From NCBI GenBank assembly GCA_034430215.1, contig DAOUFE010000034.1, positions 1 to 64,000 of the forward strand: 64,000 bases of DNA, written 5' to 3'. A model generated the notes under the pieces. The model was not told the origin of the DNA. It saw only the letters and a list, made by a program, of their open reading frames with translations, and searched no databases. Made by a program: the position numbers and the translations under genes. Positions 16,018 through 24,526 of the stretch are shown here, one piece after another. Origin of the DNA: UBA4782 sp034430215 (lineage in GTDB: Bacteria; Chloroflexota; Anaerolineae; Anaerolineales; Anaerolineaceae). Numbering within the stretch: position 1 is the first letter of the stretch; every line of letters starts with the position of its first letter.

Positions 16018-17727
16018 TCAGTCTCCGGAGGATTTCTGCCAGAATCCATTACGGAGACTGTTTCCTCTTAATAAGACATCAGGATTTATCTGTGGTACAC
16101 AGGGAAAAGCGTCATATCCGCATATACTGTACCAATCTGCACAAGAAACTGTGACAGTATCTAGCTGACAGGGTGTTGTTGAAAGGTTTTCATAATCCGC
16201 CGGGATCACCAATCTTTCAGAGAGGGATTTCATTTCGCTGCCCTGGTACAGAACACCATAAAAAAGAACACTACAGAAAACCAGAAAAACAGCTGCCAAA
16301 TGATTAACCCAGGGATATCGCCTTTTTTGTAACACAAAAAACAACGGTAAGAATACGATGACGAATGTAGCCGTAAGAAAACCGAACCCAAACCGCGCAC
16401 TGGGGGCACTGAATAGCCAGAAGATCAACGAAAGATACAGCAAACCATAAACAGGCAGAATCTTCCACAGAAATTCCAGGGCAACATGCCTGGCTTTATT
16501 AATGATGACACTCAACAGCAACATCATAGGACCAAAAAGGATTACCCAGAGTAAGCCCTGGTAAAAAAGCGAAAGATTGCGGAACCAGATAGGGAACCAG
16601 GTCGAGAAAGGCATGTCATGAACGACAGAAGCATCCATCCTCTGAATCCGTGCCCAGGATTGAATGGTGATCTCTTCGGAAATAACCTCTTCTTTTGGGA
16701 TCTTCCAATCCACCTGAAAAAGATCGAGAGCAGGTTCCGGATATACCAGGTATCCAGAAGTGATGACATTTCGTGCCATCCAGGGAATCAAAATGAGAAC
16801 AATAAGAAGGATCATGATAAAAGCAGTTTTTTTCGCACGATGAATGAACTGCATAATAATAAGGAACGCCGGAATCAGTAAAATGGGTAACACTGATAGC
16901 TTGATAGTAATAGCAAACGCGGAAAGCAATACAAGAACAAGAGGTCGGTAAGGGTCATTGCCGGGGGTCTCGATTTCCTTCATCCATTCAGCCAGGATTA
17001 ACCATAACAACAAAATAGCCGGCAGGTCGGTACCAGGGGATGCGCTTTCACTCAATTGTTTATAGAATAAAAACGGAAGCAGGCAGGCAGCAAACCAATC
17101 GCTCAATCTGGATTCACGATGAAAAATTCGGATCCCCCCCTGCATGGAATATAGAACAAAGACAGCCATGAACAATCCCGGCAGGGTATGAAAAGATCGC
17201 ACGTGGGTAAAAGCAAAGCTGAATAAAGCATTCACGACCAGCCAGGAAGAATTGTAGGCAAAACGATAGTGAAGGTTTCCCAACCCAGGCACTGCAGGGT
17301 ATGTCTCGATCCAACGGATCGCCTGGGCATGGTAGATACCCGTGTCTGAATTGCCAGGAGTACGAGTGGATACTTCCAGAACGATCAAGAGAAGAACGGA
17401 ACAGACCACCATCCAGAGCTTTTTCCCGGTTGGGAATTTAATAACCTGAAAGAAATCCTTACAGTGATCTTCTCTCCATTCAAAAGCAAAGAAGAGGATC
17501 GCACCGGCAGTAATGATGGCTAACGCCAAACCATTGAGAGGGATGAACAAGGAGACTAAAGATACAAGAGTGGTAACAATAGCAGATCCGGTCAAGAATT
17601 GCAGCACAAGAGAAGATTTAAAACGCGAGTCTATACCGGAAAAAAGACAAAGAAGGCGCAGAAATGCTCTACCGTAACAAAGGAAGATAATACTTTGAAA
17701 AACCCATAAAGCCAGGGATAATGCCAT
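16018..17727 (-). CDS. Large multispanning membrane protein, possible lipid-linked sugar transferase
   Basis: A 569-residue protein with about 12-14 hydrophobic helices. The loop after the fifth helix reads TRTPGNSDTGIYHAQAIRWIETYPAVPGLGNLH, with acidic and aromatic residues placed as in GT-C-type glycosyltransferases, where a loop Asp binds the metal and lipid donor. It resembles the LIC_10190-type membrane protein family, whose function is not established. The C-terminal tail is soluble and contains several cysteines. It is separated from the acetate kinase paralogue by a short convergent gap. No other cell-envelope gene is adjacent, so a role in glycan assembly is only a suggestion. Confidence 0.6.
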   Translation of the reverse strand: MALSLALWVFQSIIFLCYGRAFLRLLCLFSGIDSRFKSSLVLQFLTGSAIVTTLVSLVSLFIPLNGLALAIITAGAILFFAFEWREDHCKDFFQVIKFPTGKKLWMVVCSVLLLIVLEVSTRTPGNSDTGIYHAQAIRWIETYPAVPGLGNLHYRFAYNSSWLVVNALFSFAFTHVRSFHTLPGLFMAVFVLYSMQGGIRIFHRESRLSDWFAACLLPFLFYKQLSESASPGTDLPAILLLWLILAEWMKEIETPGNDPYRPLVLVLLSAFAITIKLSVLPILLIPAFLIIMQFIHRAKKTAFIMILLIVLILIPWMARNVITSGYLVYPEPALDLFQVDWKIPKEEVISEEITIQSWARIQRMDASVVHDMPFSTWFPIWFRNLSLFYQGLLWVILFGPMMLLLSVIINKARHVALEFLWKILPVYGLLYLSLIFWLFSAPSARFGFGFLTATFVIVFLPLFFVLQKRRYPWVNHLAAVFLVFCSVLFYGVLYQGSEMKSLSERLVIPADYENLSTTPCQLDTVTVSCADWYSICGYDAFPCVPQINPDVLLRGNSLRNGFWQKSSGD

Positions 17728-17842
17728 AAGGACTTCCAGCCTATCTCATCAATGATTCCGAAAATGCATCCCCGATGTGCTTCACAAGGATATTTTATTA
17801 TACAGAGGATGAGGTCTAATTCATACGGAAAAAATCGTTCCG

Positions 17843-18550
17843 TCAAATCAATTGGGAAAGCAAAGGAAAATCAACTTTGTGGTGCTCCAACAGGTCGAGC
17901 ATTGCTTCAAAATATTTTGGGGATTTACTAAAAAAGGAGTGAAGATCATCCGTCAGGGTAATGAAATCCCAGGCTTCCCGAATCAGCCCGTCCCTTATTG
18001 AGGCTGTATTCAGCCTCTCAGGAGCCCATGCGTCCTTGCTGTTGAGAAAAAATAACCGGTCGGGTTTAAAATCCGTTCTCCAATTGCATGAAGAAAACAG
18101 GCGTAAATATTCCAAAACATCAGCATCGTGCAGGATCTGTTTTTCCAGGGATGGTGAACCCTCTTTAGGGATCAGGGCTGCAATCCAGGCTGCCTGCTCA
18201 GGCTGCTGCTGGTAGATACTGTTGTATGGGCTGTTATTCAATAGATACTGCCGGCAAAGGGTTGCGCTGTCATGTTCCCAGTAATCGGTGCCATTGTTCT
18301 GGCGACCGGAATCATGAAAGGCAACCGCCACCCTTACTGCGTACATGTCCGGGTGTAACCCATGAGAGAGATAAATCTGTCCCATCCACTCCGCATACAG
18401 CAACGCCCGGCAGATATGCATCCTCCCATGCAGGCTGGTGGGGTCAAAGTGCATCTCGTGCGTTGCATAGATGGGCAGAATATGCTCTTCCAGCTCGGGT
18501 AGGAAAGATAGGAATAGTTGTTCTGGTTTTGAATCGGTGATATCAGCCAA
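17843..18550 (-). CDS. HD-domain hydrolase
   Basis: A 235-residue protein with the metal-binding pattern of the HD superfamily: an early His in SLHGRMHICRALLYAEW, the His-Asp doublet in VAFHDSGRQNNG, and a later Asp in ILHDADVLEYLR. HD proteins hydrolyse phosphate esters, often of nucleotides. The start overlaps the stop of the UDG-like gene by eight bases, implying co-translation and perhaps a shared job in nucleotide or DNA quality control. No extra domains are visible. Substrate unknown. Confidence 0.75.
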   Translation of the reverse strand: MADITDSKPEQLFLSFLPELEEHILPIYATHEMHFDPTSLHGRMHICRALLYAEWMGQIYLSHGLHPDMYAVRVAVAFHDSGRQNNGTDYWEHDSATLCRQYLLNNSPYNSIYQQQPEQAAWIAALIPKEGSPSLEKQILHDADVLEYLRLFSSCNWRTDFKPDRLFFLNSKDAWAPERLNTASIRDGLIREAWDFITLTDDLHSFFSKSPKYFEAMLDLLEHHKVDFPLLSQLI

Positions 18551-19160
18551 TCTCCACCACCTTCAACCCAGCCGCCAGGTCTTCTGCGATCATGCGGCGT
18601 TTGACTTTCTCGATATTAAAACTGGCACCTGCCTGCAGGTAAGAGGGAAAGACGCGGATCCCCCGCCAGGTAAACTCCTGTCCCCTGATCTTATAGGTGG
18701 AACCGGCAGGGATAACACGGGGTTCTTTGTTTCGTCGGGCGATCGCGTTCAGGCTCTTGATCGCCACATCTCCCATCAACATAATGACTTTCACCTCTGG
18801 CAACAGTGCCAGTTCTCTTTCCAATAGATGAGAGCAGGTTTGGATAGTAGATGTAGCAATCCCGTACCCCGTTTTGGCGCACTTCACTGCAGGGGTGAAG
18901 TATATCCCCTTACTCACCAAATCTGAAACAGAGCTTGCCTTCAACCCGGCATCCTCAAATGCCAGCAATGTAGTACGGGCGAACAATGCGCCACTACCGA
19001 AGTAAAAATCATCGCTTGCCAGAGAGGGGGCGGATTCTGAAATGACAACCATAGAAATTTCTTCAGGAGTAATCATCACAGGTTGAGATAAATACCCTTC
19101 TTTATTTATATCCTGGCAGGGAAAAATCCTACATTTCACAACATTCCGCATATCCAGCAT
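18543..19160 (-). CDS. Uracil-DNA glycosylase superfamily-like protein
   Basis: A 205-residue protein with the layout of the UDG fold. The N-terminal region has SMVVISESAPS, where active UDGs carry GEAPG. A middle segment includes YFTPAVKCAKTG, then VKVIMLMGDVAIKSLN, and a C-terminal VFPSYLQAG stands where UDGs have the HPSP loop. The active-site loops are thus altered, so uracil excision is uncertain. The two early cysteines (residues 10 and 15) do not form an obvious iron-sulfur site. A GAGGTG ribosome binding site precedes the ATG. It is translationally coupled to the HD gene. The leader contains the possible structured RNA at 19219-19284. Confidence 0.6.
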   Translation of the reverse strand: MLDMRNVVKCRIFPCQDINKEGYLSQPVMITPEEISMVVISESAPSLASDDFYFGSGALFARTTLLAFEDAGLKASSVSDLVSKGIYFTPAVKCAKTGYGIATSTIQTCSHLLERELALLPEVKVIMLMGDVAIKSLNAIARRNKEPRVIPAGSTYKIRGQEFTWRGIRVFPSYLQAGASFNIEKVKRRMIAEDLAAGLKVVEIG

Positions 19161-19218
19161 AGTTCACCTCAACCGCAATTGGGATATCTGGAGTATAGCA
19201 TGATAAGAAACTCGACTC

Positions 19219-19284
19219 CATGGGTGGATCCAGCAAGATGCTGGCATGTGCCCCCACCTGGCACTTTGATGTTTCCCACCCATG
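19219..19284 (-). ncRNA. Possible structured RNA with a three-way junction
   Basis: Three nested helices can form: P1 between CATGGGTGG (19219-19227) and CCACCCATG (19276-19284); P2 CCAGCA-AGA-TGCTGG (19230-19244); P3 GTGCC-seven-base loop-GGCAC (19248-19264). Together they make a compact three-way junction. It sits between the VWA gene stop and the UDG-like gene start, both minus strand, so it would lie in the 5' leader of the UDG/HD pair. It does not match purine, cobalamin, SAM or c-di-GMP riboswitch motifs that I know. Strand assignment is inferred from the neighbours. Confidence 0.4.
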
Positions 19285-19335
19285 AAGCCGGGGCCGGAAT
19301 ATCTTGAGTATATTTATCTATTACCTGACCATTCC

Positions 19336-21264
19336 TTAAAAGGAATTCGCAGGGGCGATTAAAATCCAATGTTCTGGAAATGCAAACGCTACATCAAAAT
19401 GACGAAAAATCTCGGTGCCCAGAATGCCTTTTATGCCACTCACCATCATGGAAGACTCGAGTGTTGCGGGCAAATTTCCAAAACGCAAAGGAATGGTCAT
19501 ACCTGCAATGGTAACAGGCAGCTCGTAAATGGGGGTCGTAAATTCGCCGATGCCCGGATATGTGTCTCTGGCTGTATCTACCTGCTGTAAACCCTGGGTA
19601 ACCATGGAAGCCAGATAATTCAAGGGTGATCCGGTATCCAGGAGCATTTTATGCGTGTCACCATTTACAGGTACCTGGATGAATGGAATGCCCTTCACAT
19701 CGTCCATATCCATTCTTTCACCATTGACCAAGAAGGAGCCATTTTTACTAAAATACACCCTTCTTCGAGCATTACAGATAGTAACGGTATAGTTTTGCAG
19801 AATATCCATGCCCAACATGGCATCAATTTGCTCTCCCACTTGTTGGGAAATCGTATGAGTATCCACACCTAAATATTCCTCATGCAAGCGGAACATGTCT
19901 CCCATAAAGAGGAATTTATGGATATTTCCAATACTGATCGGGCTGCCAGTATCCAATACATCGAGAAATCTATCCACATGCATAACCAGATGCCCAGAAA
20001 TGATGTCCATGTGGAATTCTTCTTCATCACGATGCTGCATCCTGCGGCGCCGGTAATTTTCATAATGGCTGCCCTTTCGATCTTCTTCCGACATCGTGAA
20101 TTTCATTCGCTCTGCCTGTGATCGATACAACTCGTAAATGTGGGGATCAGTATAGGGAGCACTTGCCGTAAGGGTATTGCTGAGCATTTCGGAAGCTTCT
20201 GCGTTCCTTCCTTCTCGCTCCATTTTCAAGGCACGGGTGGACACTTCAGCAAGTTCCACAGTAGTAAAACGCTCAAGCAAAGGAATATTTTTCGTAGCCT
20301 TTTCCAATTCTTCTTTTGAAACACAAGAATATGTCAATTTATTCGTGGCTTCGAGCAATTCACCCGATTCTCCCCGAGCGTAGATCGCTGCCTTTAAAAC
20401 TAGATCTTTCGCTTCTTGCTGGGCGGGGAAATTAACCCGGACATAGATCATTTGTGATTTCCCGGAATACATGTTGCCAATTGGAATCACCAGATTTTCT
20501 GCATTTTGCTTTTCCTCATATCCTCCAAATAATTCATGGGTTGTTCCGCTGGGAAGCTCCAGCTTTAACTCGATATCTCTGGCTGTAATAGCGGATAATT
20601 CCTTGAATTCAGACGCAAAAATATTGGGAATATCCTTAGGGGATTCGATAAAATAAAAATTCCCCTGACCCATATTGGCCATTGATTCCAACAGGTGTTC
20701 ATTAAAATCATTCCCTACTCCAAAAGTAGAAGTAGAAACTCCCATCGAAGCCAACTCGCGGGCATGATGCGATAACTCTTCTATATCAGTAATACCCGCA
20801 TTTGCCAATCCATCCGTAAGTAATAACGTGCGGTTGATAGAATTGTTCTGAGCTGTTGCTGCGATCTGCTGGCATCCATTGAGCCAACCCCCAGAGAGGT
20901 ACGTACATCCTCCACATTCAACCTGTTGCAGCAATTGTTTTATCCGCCTGCGATTCTGAGTGGTTACCAGTCCACTTTCAGATAAAATATCCACAGCATC
21001 ATCGTAAACAACAACAGCCAGATGATCTTTTTCATCCAATAAATCTACAACATGCAAGGCAGCCTGTTTTGCAAAATGCAGTTTATTTCCCCCCATGGAA
21101 CCACTTCGATCAAGTACCAACGCCAGATTTAATGGATGACGCTGCTTCTCATCTTTTGCCACCGGCGCCTGGATCTCGATTTCCACGATTCTGCTTGTGG
21201 TTTCACCTTTTGAAATGACTCCGATATCAGTTTGTAACCCCACAACAATTTCGTTTTCTTTCAT
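19336..21264 (-). CDS. VWA-domain protein fused to two retropepsin-like aspartyl protease domains
   Basis: Residues about 45-220 form a von Willebrand A domain with an intact MIDAS: DRSGSMGG (52-59), the Thr in CTYLSGG and LLLTDGLANAG. A beta-rich section (about 225-310) and helices (about 315-400) follow. The C-terminus holds two similar units, each with a retropepsin active-site motif: LDTGSP at 437-442, later LGMDIL (484-489), and LDTGSP at 542-547, later LGTEIF (615-620). Retropepsins act as dimers with one DTG each, so the tandem copies could form one active site in a single chain. No signal peptide is seen, so it is probably cytoplasmic. Co-transcribed with the MerR gene 17 bases upstream. 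Substrate unknown. Confidence 0.8.
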   Translation of the reverse strand: MKENEIVVGLQTDIGVISKGETTSRIVEIEIQAPVAKDEKQRHPLNLALVLDRSGSMGGNKLHFAKQAALHVVDLLDEKDHLAVVVYDDAVDILSESGLVTTQNRRRIKQLLQQVECGGCTYLSGGWLNGCQQIAATAQNNSINRTLLLTDGLANAGITDIEELSHHARELASMGVSTSTFGVGNDFNEHLLESMANMGQGNFYFIESPKDIPNIFASEFKELSAITARDIELKLELPSGTTHELFGGYEEKQNAENLVIPIGNMYSGKSQMIYVRVNFPAQQEAKDLVLKAAIYARGESGELLEATNKLTYSCVSKEELEKATKNIPLLERFTTVELAEVSTRALKMEREGRNAEASEMLSNTLTASAPYTDPHIYELYRSQAERMKFTMSEEDRKGSHYENYRRRRMQHRDEEEFHMDIISGHLVMHVDRFLDVLDTGSPISIGNIHKFLFMGDMFRLHEEYLGVDTHTISQQVGEQIDAMLGMDILQNYTVTICNARRRVYFSKNGSFLVNGERMDMDDVKGIPFIQVPVNGDTHKMLLDTGSPLNYLASMVTQGLQQVDTARDTYPGIGEFTTPIYELPVTIAGMTIPLRFGNLPATLESSMMVSGIKGILGTEIFRHFDVAFAFPEHWILIAPANSF

Positions 21265-21281
21265 TCTTTCCCCTTTCCCTT

Positions 21282-21851
21282 TTAGCGGGTAAATAATTGA
21301 TAGGCGTATTCAATAAGCTTATCCAACTTCCTTTGTTTTTCAGAACTCAATGGCTGGCGGCAATGGATCTCTATCTCTGAATTAATCTCGATCCGTGTCC
21401 ATTCGGTTGATGAGCTTCTTCCTGCACGGTACGGTTGAGGAGCAGGGCTTGCTGGCGCATATAAAGCCTGGCTTTCATTGATGTGTTGCTGCGCATTCAT
21501 AATATTTGCAATGTATTCCAATGCGCTCTTACCCGGTTTATTTTCTGTTATAGAAGCCTGTGTTGATGCTTCAAATGTTTTAGGAGTAGAACTTTCAATC
21601 TTCTCCAGCAACTCCTGTAATTCGCCGGTGTTTGGTGTTTTTAATACCTGCTCAATTTCCCACAAGGGCAAGCGCAAATCCTTTAATTTACGGATTAATT
21701 CAAGCCTTTCGAGATGCTCGTTGGTGTAACAGGCAAATTTCCCGGGTCGTTCAGGTTCTGGCAACAATCCCAATTGGGTGTAATACCGGATCGTCCGTAC
21801 GGTAACCCCCGCTTTCTCTGCCAGATCACTGATTAAATATTTATCTGCCAT
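21282..21851 (-). CDS. MerR-family transcriptional regulator
   Basis: About 189 residues. The N-terminal winged helix is typical: YLISDLAEKAGVTVRTIRYYTQLGLLPEPERPGKFACYTNEHLERLELIRKLKDLRLPLWEIEQVL. The remaining part has no cysteine cluster, so a metal sensor role is unlikely; it ends with a basic helical segment (SSEKQRKLDKLIEYAYQLF). ATG 21851 is chosen because the MerR domain begins directly there; the open frame continues to 21917 across the promoter. It probably regulates its own operon, which includes the VWA/retropepsin gene. Confidence 0.88.
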   Translation of the reverse strand: MADKYLISDLAEKAGVTVRTIRYYTQLGLLPEPERPGKFACYTNEHLERLELIRKLKDLRLPLWEIEQVLKTPNTGELQELLEKIESSTPKTFEASTQASITENKPGKSALEYIANIMNAQQHINESQALYAPASPAPQPYRAGRSSSTEWTRIEINSEIEIHCRQPLSSEKQRKLDKLIEYAYQLFTR

Positions 21852-21882
21852 TGCAAACCCTGTCTCTATATGTACAAAAACT

Positions 21883-21911
21883 ATAATATCACTATTACGT
21901 AATACTGTCAA
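21883..21911 (-). promoter_or_regulatory. Promoter of the MerR-VWA operon with palindrome in the spacer
   Basis: On the minus strand TTGACA (21911-21906) and TATTAT (21888-21883) are separated by 17 bases. The spacer holds the perfect palindrome TATTACGTAATA (21893-21904). MerR proteins usually bind a dyad between -35 and -10, though commonly with a 19-20 base spacer. With 17 bases the promoter needs no DNA distortion, so repression is the simpler prediction. Confidence 0.7.
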
Positions 21912-22018
21912 TATCAAATGTCATATTGTGCTGATGGATTTAAGCCAAATCACAGCACTGGAAGATCAGGGCTGCAATTTAGCATATATTTGAGTTGATA
22001 ATTTTTATAAACGAGAGA

Positions 22019-22951
22019 TTATGCCCCGCCCACTAAAGGACCACTGCCAATAATATCTGGCTCGACTATTGTACTGTTTATGCCACACAATCTTTCAGAA
22101 AACTCCCACAAGCGGGCAGCCTCAATTTCACGTAGTGCATATCGGCTTGGTTGTACAGGTCGGCCATGTTTCCAATACGCAGAAATGGAAGTGTTTACCT
22201 CCGGAGTAACCGCCAACCAGGCAATTTCCTTTCCAATTCTTTCAGGGGATGCGCCATGCTTACTTCGCTTTTGCCATATCCAACGGACCAATCCATGAGT
22301 ACCCTTGAGGCCAATATCCGTATTCACCAGCCCGGGATCTGCCGCATAGGCTTTGACGGAAGAGAGTTTCGCCTCTCTCCGGTTGAATTCGTAGGTAAAC
22401 AATACATTGGCAAGTTTGCTTTGCTTGTAAGCGACCAATGTGTTGTATCCCTTGCGAAACATGACATCTTTCCAGCAAATACGCATATTGCGGTGAGAAT
22501 TTGAACTAACGGTAATGACCCGGCTTTCAGGGGTCTGTCGCAGCAAAGGAAGCAGTTCGTGGGTCAACAGGAAGGGTGCCAGGTGATTGACCGCGAATTG
22601 CATCTCATATCCATCTTCGGTAGCGGTGAACCAGTTGGAAACAGCGCCGGCGTTATTGATCAATGCGTGTAGTTTATTTTCTCCATTTGTCTTGAGAAAA
22701 TCAGCAATCTTTTTCGCCAGATCTCTCACCTGCCGTTGAGAGGAAAGGTCGGCCAGAAAGAATTGCAGCCTTGCCTGTGGATTTCCAGCGAGAATTCGCT
22801 GCTTTGCCTGCTCAATATGCTCTTCTGAACGCCCAACCCCTATCATCAAAGCACCTTGTTTTGCTAAAGCCTGGGCAGCGAAGAAACCAATACCAGATGT
22901 AGCACCAGTAATGACAATATGCACATTGTGTAGATCATCCGGAATATTCAT
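22019..22951 (-). CDS. Short-chain dehydrogenase/reductase
   Basis: NAD(P)-dependent oxidoreductase of 310 residues. The Rossmann motif is ITGATSGIGFFAAQAL (about 14-29), followed by the structural LINNAGAV and the catalytic Tyr-Lys in YKQSK, with a Ser in ITVSSNS upstream. Length and motifs fit the retinol dehydrogenase/WW-oxidoreductase-like branch. Substrate unknown. It is divergent from a second SDR gene at 23067; both promoters share an intergenic region with two palindromes, so the TetR regulator at 23939 may control both. Confidence 0.88.
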   Translation of the reverse strand: MNIPDDLHNVHIVITGATSGIGFFAAQALAKQGALMIGVGRSEEHIEQAKQRILAGNPQARLQFFLADLSSQRQVRDLAKKIADFLKTNGENKLHALINNAGAVSNWFTATEDGYEMQFAVNHLAPFLLTHELLPLLRQTPESRVITVSSNSHRNMRICWKDVMFRKGYNTLVAYKQSKLANVLFTYEFNRREAKLSSVKAYAADPGLVNTDIGLKGTHGLVRWIWQKRSKHGASPERIGKEIAWLAVTPEVNTSISAYWKHGRPVQPSRYALREIEAARLWEFSERLCGINSTIVEPDIIGSGPLVGGA

Positions 22952-22975
22952 ATCACCTCAATATATTTAACCACT

Positions 22976-22999
22976 TGGTTATACCATTTAGTATAACCA
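22976..22999. promoter_or_regulatory. Palindromic operator candidate between the two SDR genes
   Basis: TGGTTATAC (22976-22984) and GTATAACCA (22991-22999) are perfect inverted 9-base arms around CATTTA. A smaller overlapping dyad, AACCA-CT-TGGTT, lies at 22969-22980. The site is just upstream of the minus-strand SDR and about 70 bases from the plus-strand SDR. Confidence 0.55.
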
Positions 23000-23004
23000 C
23001 ATGC

Positions 23005-23036
23005 TTGACTTTTTGCAATATCTTAGGTAAGATATT
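23005..23036 (+). promoter_or_regulatory. Promoter of the second SDR gene with overlapping TetR-type operator
   Basis: TTGACT (23005-23010) and TAAGAT (23028-23033) are 17 bases apart. The 20-base palindrome AATATCTTAGGTAAGATATT (23017-23036) covers the -10 box. Length and position are typical of a TetR-family operator that blocks RNA polymerase. Confidence 0.65.
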
Positions 23037-23066
23037 TTTAAGCTCAGTATTAGACAGGTGTTGATT

Positions 23067-23915
23067 ATGGCAAGCTATGTACTTATCACGGGTGCCGCAG
23101 GCGGCTTCGGAAAAGCTCTGGCAGCGGAATGCGCCGGACGTGGATGGGATTTGCTGCTTACCGATTATTCCTCTGAAAAATTATCTCTCGTGGCGCAAGG
23201 CCTTGAAAGGCAATTTGGCGTGAAAGCGTACTTTTTTGCCTGTGACCTGACAGACCCCGAAGAGCGCGGCAAATTATGGGATTTTGTTAGACAGAACCAG
23301 ATGCGGTTCAATATGCTGCTTAATGTGGCAGGGGCTGAATTTGAAGGGCCTTTCGCTGAACGCACCCTGCTTCAATTACGCACGATAGTTCGTTTGAATG
23401 TTGAAGCGAATGTCGAGAACACTCGAAATATTCTTCCATTTCGCGATCCTGTACGCCCGCTACGCATTGTTTTAGTGAGCAGCCTTGCAGGTTTCAATCC
23501 CATGCCAGTAAAAGCAGTTTATGCTTCAACCAAGAGATTTCTTATCAACCTGACATACGCGCTTCGAGAAGAGTTTCTTCCAGAAGAAGTTACCTTTACA
23601 GTGGTTACACCTTCCGGTATGCCCACTACGCAACAAGCAATCCGCGGGATCCGTGTACAAGGATTCCTGGGAAGATTAACCACCAAGAACGTGGGTGATG
23701 TAGCAGCCAAAACGATCGATCGTGCTTTGGCCGGGAAAGCGTTGTTTGTTCCCGGATTCGCCAACCAACTTGCCCGCTTCTTTAGTGGATTATTTCCTGA
23801 AACCTATATGGCACACGTCATTGGTAAAAGATGGAAAGCCACATACAAAAAGAGGCAAGCAGATAATTCCACACTTATTACTTCTCGATATACAATAAAC
23901 AGAGACATGGGATAA
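23067..23915 (+). CDS. Short-chain dehydrogenase/reductase
   Basis: About 282 residues. Cofactor motif LITGAAGGFGKALA, then LLNVAGAEFEGPF and the catalytic Tyr-Lys in YASTKRF with Ser in LVSSLAG. The C-terminal tail (FANQLARFFSGLFPETYMAHVIGKRWK) is amphipathic and may contact membrane. It belongs with the DltE/FabG-like SDRs; substrate unknown. ATG 23067 is preferred over an upstream GTG (23058) because AGGTG lies six bases before it. The TetR gene follows after 23 bases, so the two are probably one operon. Confidence 0.88.
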   Translation: MASYVLITGAAGGFGKALAAECAGRGWDLLLTDYSSEKLSLVAQGLERQFGVKAYFFACDLTDPEERGKLWDFVRQNQMRFNMLLNVAGAEFEGPFAERTLLQLRTIVRLNVEANVENTRNILPFRDPVRPLRIVLVSSLAGFNPMPVKAVYASTKRFLINLTYALREEFLPEEVTFTVVTPSGMPTTQQAIRGIRVQGFLGRLTTKNVGDVAAKTIDRALAGKALFVPGFANQLARFFSGLFPETYMAHVIGKRWKATYKKRQADNSTLITSRYTINRDMG

Positions 23916-23938
23916 ATTTCTCACACCTGCAGGATACT

Positions 23939-24526
23939 ATGACCCAGACAAAAACTCGTGATTACATCATTATTGCAACCATCACCACCATTGAAAAGTA
24001 TGGCATTCAACACGTCACAACCCGTCGTATTGCTGAAGAAGCAGGAGTGAATAATGCTGCATTGCATTATTATTTTGGAACGAAGGAGAATCTGGTTGCC
24101 CAGGCTTTGGCACTCTCATTACATCACATGATGGAAGATACGGATGCCATTCTCTCCACTAACGAAGATTATTCCGAACGATTGAAAACCCTCTTTCTTT
24201 ATTTGAGCGATGGGGTGGTTAAATTTCCTAACCTGATCCGTGCGCATATCATAGGACCGATCATGGAAGGCGACCCCAATGGACCTTTTCTTGATATGTT
24301 GAATGCATGGTTAAAGCGCACCACTGCTGAATTTGAGGCAAACCTTTCAGATGAGGTTCATCAACGATTGCGCATGGCATTCCAAAGCGCCATCAGTACA
24401 TTACTGTTTGCTGGGTTGATCCCCGAAAAACAGGGGATAAGTACATCGATCAATCTGCATGATGCTACCAGCCGGGATGAAATGATCAAAATGCTGGTAG
24501 ATACCATTGTCCGCCAGCTGGGATAG
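23939..24526 (+). CDS. TetR-family transcriptional regulator
   Basis: A 195-residue repressor. The N-terminal helix-turn-helix matches the family: IIIATITTIEKYGIQHVTTRRIAEEAGVNNAALHYYFGTKENLVAQAL (about 10-58). The rest is a helical ligand-binding domain with no identifiable ligand. It lies directly downstream of an SDR gene whose promoter contains a 20-base palindrome, the most likely binding site. Control of both divergent SDR genes is inferred from this layout. Confidence 0.9.
   Translation: MTQTKTRDYIIIATITTIEKYGIQHVTTRRIAEEAGVNNAALHYYFGTKENLVAQALALSLHHMMEDTDAILSTNEDYSERLKTLFLYLSDGVVKFPNLIRAHIIGPIMEGDPNGPFLDMLNAWLKRTTAEFEANLSDEVHQRLRMAFQSAISTLLFAGLIPEKQGISTSINLHDATSRDEMIKMLVDTIVRQLG

Noticed and set aside
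19169..19369. A 66-residue frame on the minus strand between the VWA and UDG-like genes
   Set aside because: It overlaps the VWA 3' end, lacks a ribosome binding site and coincides with the inverted repeats, so it is more likely a by-product of the hairpins.
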